DNA from: Novosphingobium aerophilum | GTDB taxonomy: Bacteria > Pseudomonadota > Alphaproteobacteria > Sphingomonadales > Sphingomonadaceae | Direction: 5' to 3' | Assembly (NCBI RefSeq): GCF_014230305.1 | Contig: NZ_JACLAU010000021.1 | Span: forward strand, 1-58,691 | DNA: 58,691 bases | Shown: positions 54,363-58,691 of the stretch, one piece after another | How the letters are laid out: each line of letters begins with the position of its first letter | How positions within the stretch are numbered: position 1 is the stretch's first letter | Made by a program: the position numbers and the translations under genes | Notes under the pieces: generated by a model | The model's database searches: none | Seen by the model: the letters and a program-made list of their open reading frames with translations, nothing else | Told to the model about the DNA's origin: nothing

Positions 54363-56552
54363 GTGGTGAAACGGATCGGTGATTTGCTGCGCAGGCAGGC
54401 GCCGGCCCCGCTCCCGCCGCCGCGCATCGAAGCGGTCGGCGAAGAACAGCAGGCGCTGCTGTTGCTGCGCGACTACGAGGCGTCGGGGCAGGGCTGGTTC
54501 TGGTCGACCGATCCCAGCGGCGGCATCACTTACATCTCGGACAGCGTTGCCGTGGCCCTGGGACGCGAGCGCTCGGAACTGCTGGGCACGCCCTTCCACG
54601 CGCTGTTCACGATCGAGCGCGATGAAAGCGATGCACGGGCGCGGACGCTGCCCCTGATCCTGAGCGGCAACAAAAGCTTTTCGGAGCTGCCGGTGCGTCC
54701 GGCCCATGGCACGACCGAGCAGTGCTGGACTATCACCGGGCGGCCCCAGTTCGATTCGCAGAACAACTTCCTCGGCTATCGGGGCAGCGGGGTGGACGCG
54801 ACCGAACGGCTGCGCAGCCAGCGCGATGCCTCGCGGCTGGTGAAGTACGATTCGCTGACCGGGCTCTACAATCGTCACCGCATGGGCCAGCGGCTCGTTG
54901 CGATCCTGCAGGCCTATGCCGCGGCCCAGCGCTGCTGCGCAGTGATGATGATCGACCTCGACCGGTTCAAGCAGGTCAACGATACGCTGGGCCACCCGGC
55001 CGGCGACGAGCTGCTCAAGCAGGTTGCGCAGCGGCTGCAACGGGTCTGTGACAAGACGGCCGAGATCGGGCGTCTGGGCGGCGACGAGTTCCAGATCATC
55101 CTCCCCAACGTTGAGGATCGCGGCAAGCTCGGCGAGATGGCCAAGCGGATCATTTCGATCATCTCGCAACCCTATTCGATCGAAGGCAGCCGGTGCGTCA
55201 TCGGCACTTCGGTGGGGATTGCCATTTCACCGTTCGACGGCGGCAGCAGCGAGGAGCTGATCCGCAGCGCCGATCTTGCGCTCTATGCGGCCAAGGGCGG
55301 TGGGCGCGGGCAGTTCCGGTTCTACTCGAGCGAGCTGCACGAGAGCGCGGAGAAGCGGCGCCGCCTGGAAGAGGACCTTCGGGACGCGCTGATCAATGAC
55401 CAGATCCGGCTGAACTACCAGCCGATCGTGTCCACCACCACCGACACGGTGATCGGCGTTGAAGCGCTGATGCGCTGGAATCACCCCGAGTTTGGCGACG
55501 TTTCTCCGGCGGTGTTCATTCCGATCGCCGAGGAAACCAGCCTGATCATCGCCCTGGGCGAATGGGCGCTGCGTCAGGCCTGCAGCGATGCGATGACCTG
55601 GCCCGGTAACATCCGCGTGGCGGTCAACGTCTCGCCGGCCCAGTTCGCCCATGCCAACTTCATCGCCAGTGTCACCCAGGCCCTCGCGCAGTCCGGCATC
55701 ACACCCGAGCGGCTTGAGATCGAGCTGACCGAATCGATCTTCGTCAACGACGACGAGACCACCGAGCAGAACTTCGCCGCGCTCAAGCGGCTGGGCGTGC
55801 GGCTGGCGCTGGATGATTTCGGCACCGGCTACTCGTCGCTCGGCTATCTGAAGAAGGCGCCGTTCGACAAGATCAAGATCGACAAGGGCTTCATCCGCGA
55901 CGTCACCGTTCCGGGCAGCCGCAATCCGGCGATCATCACCGCGATCGTCAGCCTGGCCAAGGCGCTCGACATGGTCACCACGGCCGAGGGCATCGAGGCG
56001 CGCGACGAGCTGGCGCTGATGCGGGAGCTGGGGGTCGACCAGATCCAGGGCTACATCTACTCGCCCGCACGGCCCGTGGCGGAGGTCTCCGAAGCGCTCG
56101 CCAGCGGGGCCTGGGTGATCGAGCCGAAAGGCCCCGCCAAGCAACGTGCCGAACGCCGGACCGTGCTGCGCCGGGTGGGGGTGATCCACGACGATCACCG
56201 CTACGAGGTGATGATGCGCAACCTGTCGCGCACCGGGGCGGGGATCGAGGGGCTGATCGATGTTCCCGTCGGCACCGAGTTCGTGCTCGATCTGGGCGAG
56301 GGGCAATTGGCCGTGGCCAAGGTGCGGCGCTCGGAAGGCGCCACCCAGGGGCTGGAGTTCGAAACGCCGCTGGTCGATGATGGCGCGGGCGGGCTCTGCA
56401 CCCGGCACCGGGTCGCGCCCTATGTCCTGGCCGCGATGGGCATGCCGAGCGGACAGGCGCAGGGTCCGGTGGTCCAGCTCAACGCCGGAGCCCAGGTCAG
56501 CCTGCCCCGCTTCGGCACCGTCGACGCATCGCGCAGCGGCCGCGCCGCCTGA
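54363..56552 (+). CDS. Soluble PAS-GGDEF-EAL-PilZ paralogue
   Basis: A 729-residue relative of the upstream gene, lacking the membrane segments. PAS (about 35-160), GGDEF with G239-G240-D241-E242-F243 intact, EAL with E367-A368-L369, and a C-terminal PilZ with RRTVLRRVGVIHDD and MRNLSRTGAGIEG. Both have the same order and a close match over the core, so they arose by tandem duplication. Start is GTG at 54363 (GTG at 54366 is also possible). Confidence 0.94.
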   Translation: MVKRIGDLLRRQAPAPLPPPRIEAVGEEQQALLLLRDYEASGQGWFWSTDPSGGITYISDSVAVALGRERSELLGTPFHALFTIERDESDARARTLPLILSGNKSFSELPVRPAHGTTEQCWTITGRPQFDSQNNFLGYRGSGVDATERLRSQRDASRLVKYDSLTGLYNRHRMGQRLVAILQAYAAAQRCCAVMMIDLDRFKQVNDTLGHPAGDELLKQVAQRLQRVCDKTAEIGRLGGDEFQIILPNVEDRGKLGEMAKRIISIISQPYSIEGSRCVIGTSVGIAISPFDGGSSEELIRSADLALYAAKGGGRGQFRFYSSELHESAEKRRRLEEDLRDALINDQIRLNYQPIVSTTTDTVIGVEALMRWNHPEFGDVSPAVFIPIAEETSLIIALGEWALRQACSDAMTWPGNIRVAVNVSPAQFAHANFIASVTQALAQSGITPERLEIELTESIFVNDDETTEQNFAALKRLGVRLALDDFGTGYSSLGYLKKAPFDKIKIDKGFIRDVTVPGSRNPAIITAIVSLAKALDMVTTAEGIEARDELALMRELGVDQIQGYIYSPARPVAEVSEALASGAWVIEPKGPAKQRAERRTVLRRVGVIHDDHRYEVMMRNLSRTGAGIEGLIDVPVGTEFVLDLGEGQLAVAKVRRSEGATQGLEFETPLVDDGAGGLCTRHRVAPYVLAAMGMPSGQAQGPVVQLNAGAQVSLPRFGTVDASRSGRAA

Positions 56553-56605
56553 ACCCGCCCGAACGCACGGATGACAGCGCCCCCTTGCGCTGCTAACGGG
56601 CCGGG

Positions 56606-58423
<1,818 letters not shown>

Positions 58424-58691
58424 AGCCAGCCCAGCGCAGCGAGGGCTGCCCACAAACTCCCCTCCCGCTGGCGGGAGGGGCCGGGGGAGGGCCTGTTAGC
58501 GCGAAGAGCATGAAGCTGAAAATGCGAGGGCCATCGCCCTCGCGCTCCGGGGTATTGGCTGTTTTCGACCAGAGCACGAACCCGCTGCGCGGGAGGGTCG
58601 CTTGGGGTGGCGTAGCGTAGTATTGATCAGGCTTTAGGCAGGGCGGCGTCGCCTGCCGACCGTGGAGTTCCTTCAACGCAAAGGAACTCAC
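58424..58691. other. Downstream flank of lepA with a palindrome
   Basis: After the lepA stop comes the hairpin CCCCTCCCGC-TG-GCGGGAGGGG (58459-58480), a relative of the palindrome at 46473-46494. No convincing gene begins before the window ends; a minus-strand frame here is unsupported. Confidence 0.5.

Overview
The window is high-GC DNA from an alphaproteobacterium, most likely a member of the Sphingomonadales (Novosphingobium, Sphingomonas or Sphingobium type). The clues are the gene orders trpF/trpB-trpA-accD-folC, aroA-cmk-rpsA and rpsP-rimM-trmD-rplS, a FYDLN-acid (TIGR02300) protein, an HWE/HisKA_2 kinase, S9 and M2 exopeptidases, and frequent GTG/TTG starts with 4-base ATGA/GTGA overlaps. 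Species cannot be fixed from sequence reading alone. There is no prophage, insertion sequence, CRISPR array or rRNA operon: most of the window is chromosomal housekeeping DNA carrying several small insertions.

Layout. 1-2.4 kb: a truncated RluB/RsuA-type pseudouridine synthase and a divergent AmpG-like permease. 2.9-13.1 kb: a largely minus-strand block (lapA-like, pyrF, GNAT, SIMPL protein, trpF, trpB, trpA, accD, folC, gloB and a small membrane protein), interrupted by two small outer-membrane barrel genes. 13.2-19.5 kb: aroA, a CBU_0592-like membrane protein and cmk in overlapping order, then a patatin lipoprotein, then rpsA. 19.7-25.2 kb: FYDLN protein, tRNA-Ala(GGC), ffh, and rpsP-rimM-[vapB-vapC]-membrane protein-trmD-rplS. 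25.2-34.7 kb: DPP IV-like peptidase, DUF418 membrane protein, asd, GFA protein, TauE/SafE exporter, alpha/beta hydrolase, M2 dipeptidase. 35.4-41 kb: a soluble globin-coupled chemoreceptor, AMP nucleosidase, HisKA_2 kinase, single-domain response regulator and a three-gene operon of small unknown proteins. 41.4-44 kb: rpsF-rpsR-rplI and two PilZ proteins. 44-48.7 kb: Mpl-like ligase and LD-carboxypeptidase (murein recycling), then fabD and fabG split by a GxxExxY gene with inverted-repeat ends. 48.9-58.7 kb: dnaN, a ferredoxin-NADP reductase-like flavoprotein, two tandem PAS-GGDEF-EAL-PilZ proteins, and lepA.

The most unusual signal is a family of long palindromic repeats made of nested hairpins whose side stems vary with pairing preserved. 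Clear copies lie at 15.4 kb and 43.4 kb (near-identical, opposite orientation), with a diverged one at 2.7 kb. One copy sits inside trmD and is read through in frame, adding about 40 residues to an essential tRNA methyltransferase. Other insertions into conserved operons are vapBC between rimM and trmD, the GxxExxY cassette between fabD and fabG, and a MITE-like element with terminal inverted repeats and a 12-bp direct repeat beside rplI.

Functional themes: cyclic-di-GMP signalling (two dual-domain turnover proteins and four PilZ domains), murein recycling (AmpG-like permease, LdcA, Mpl), and translation genes with coupled overlaps.
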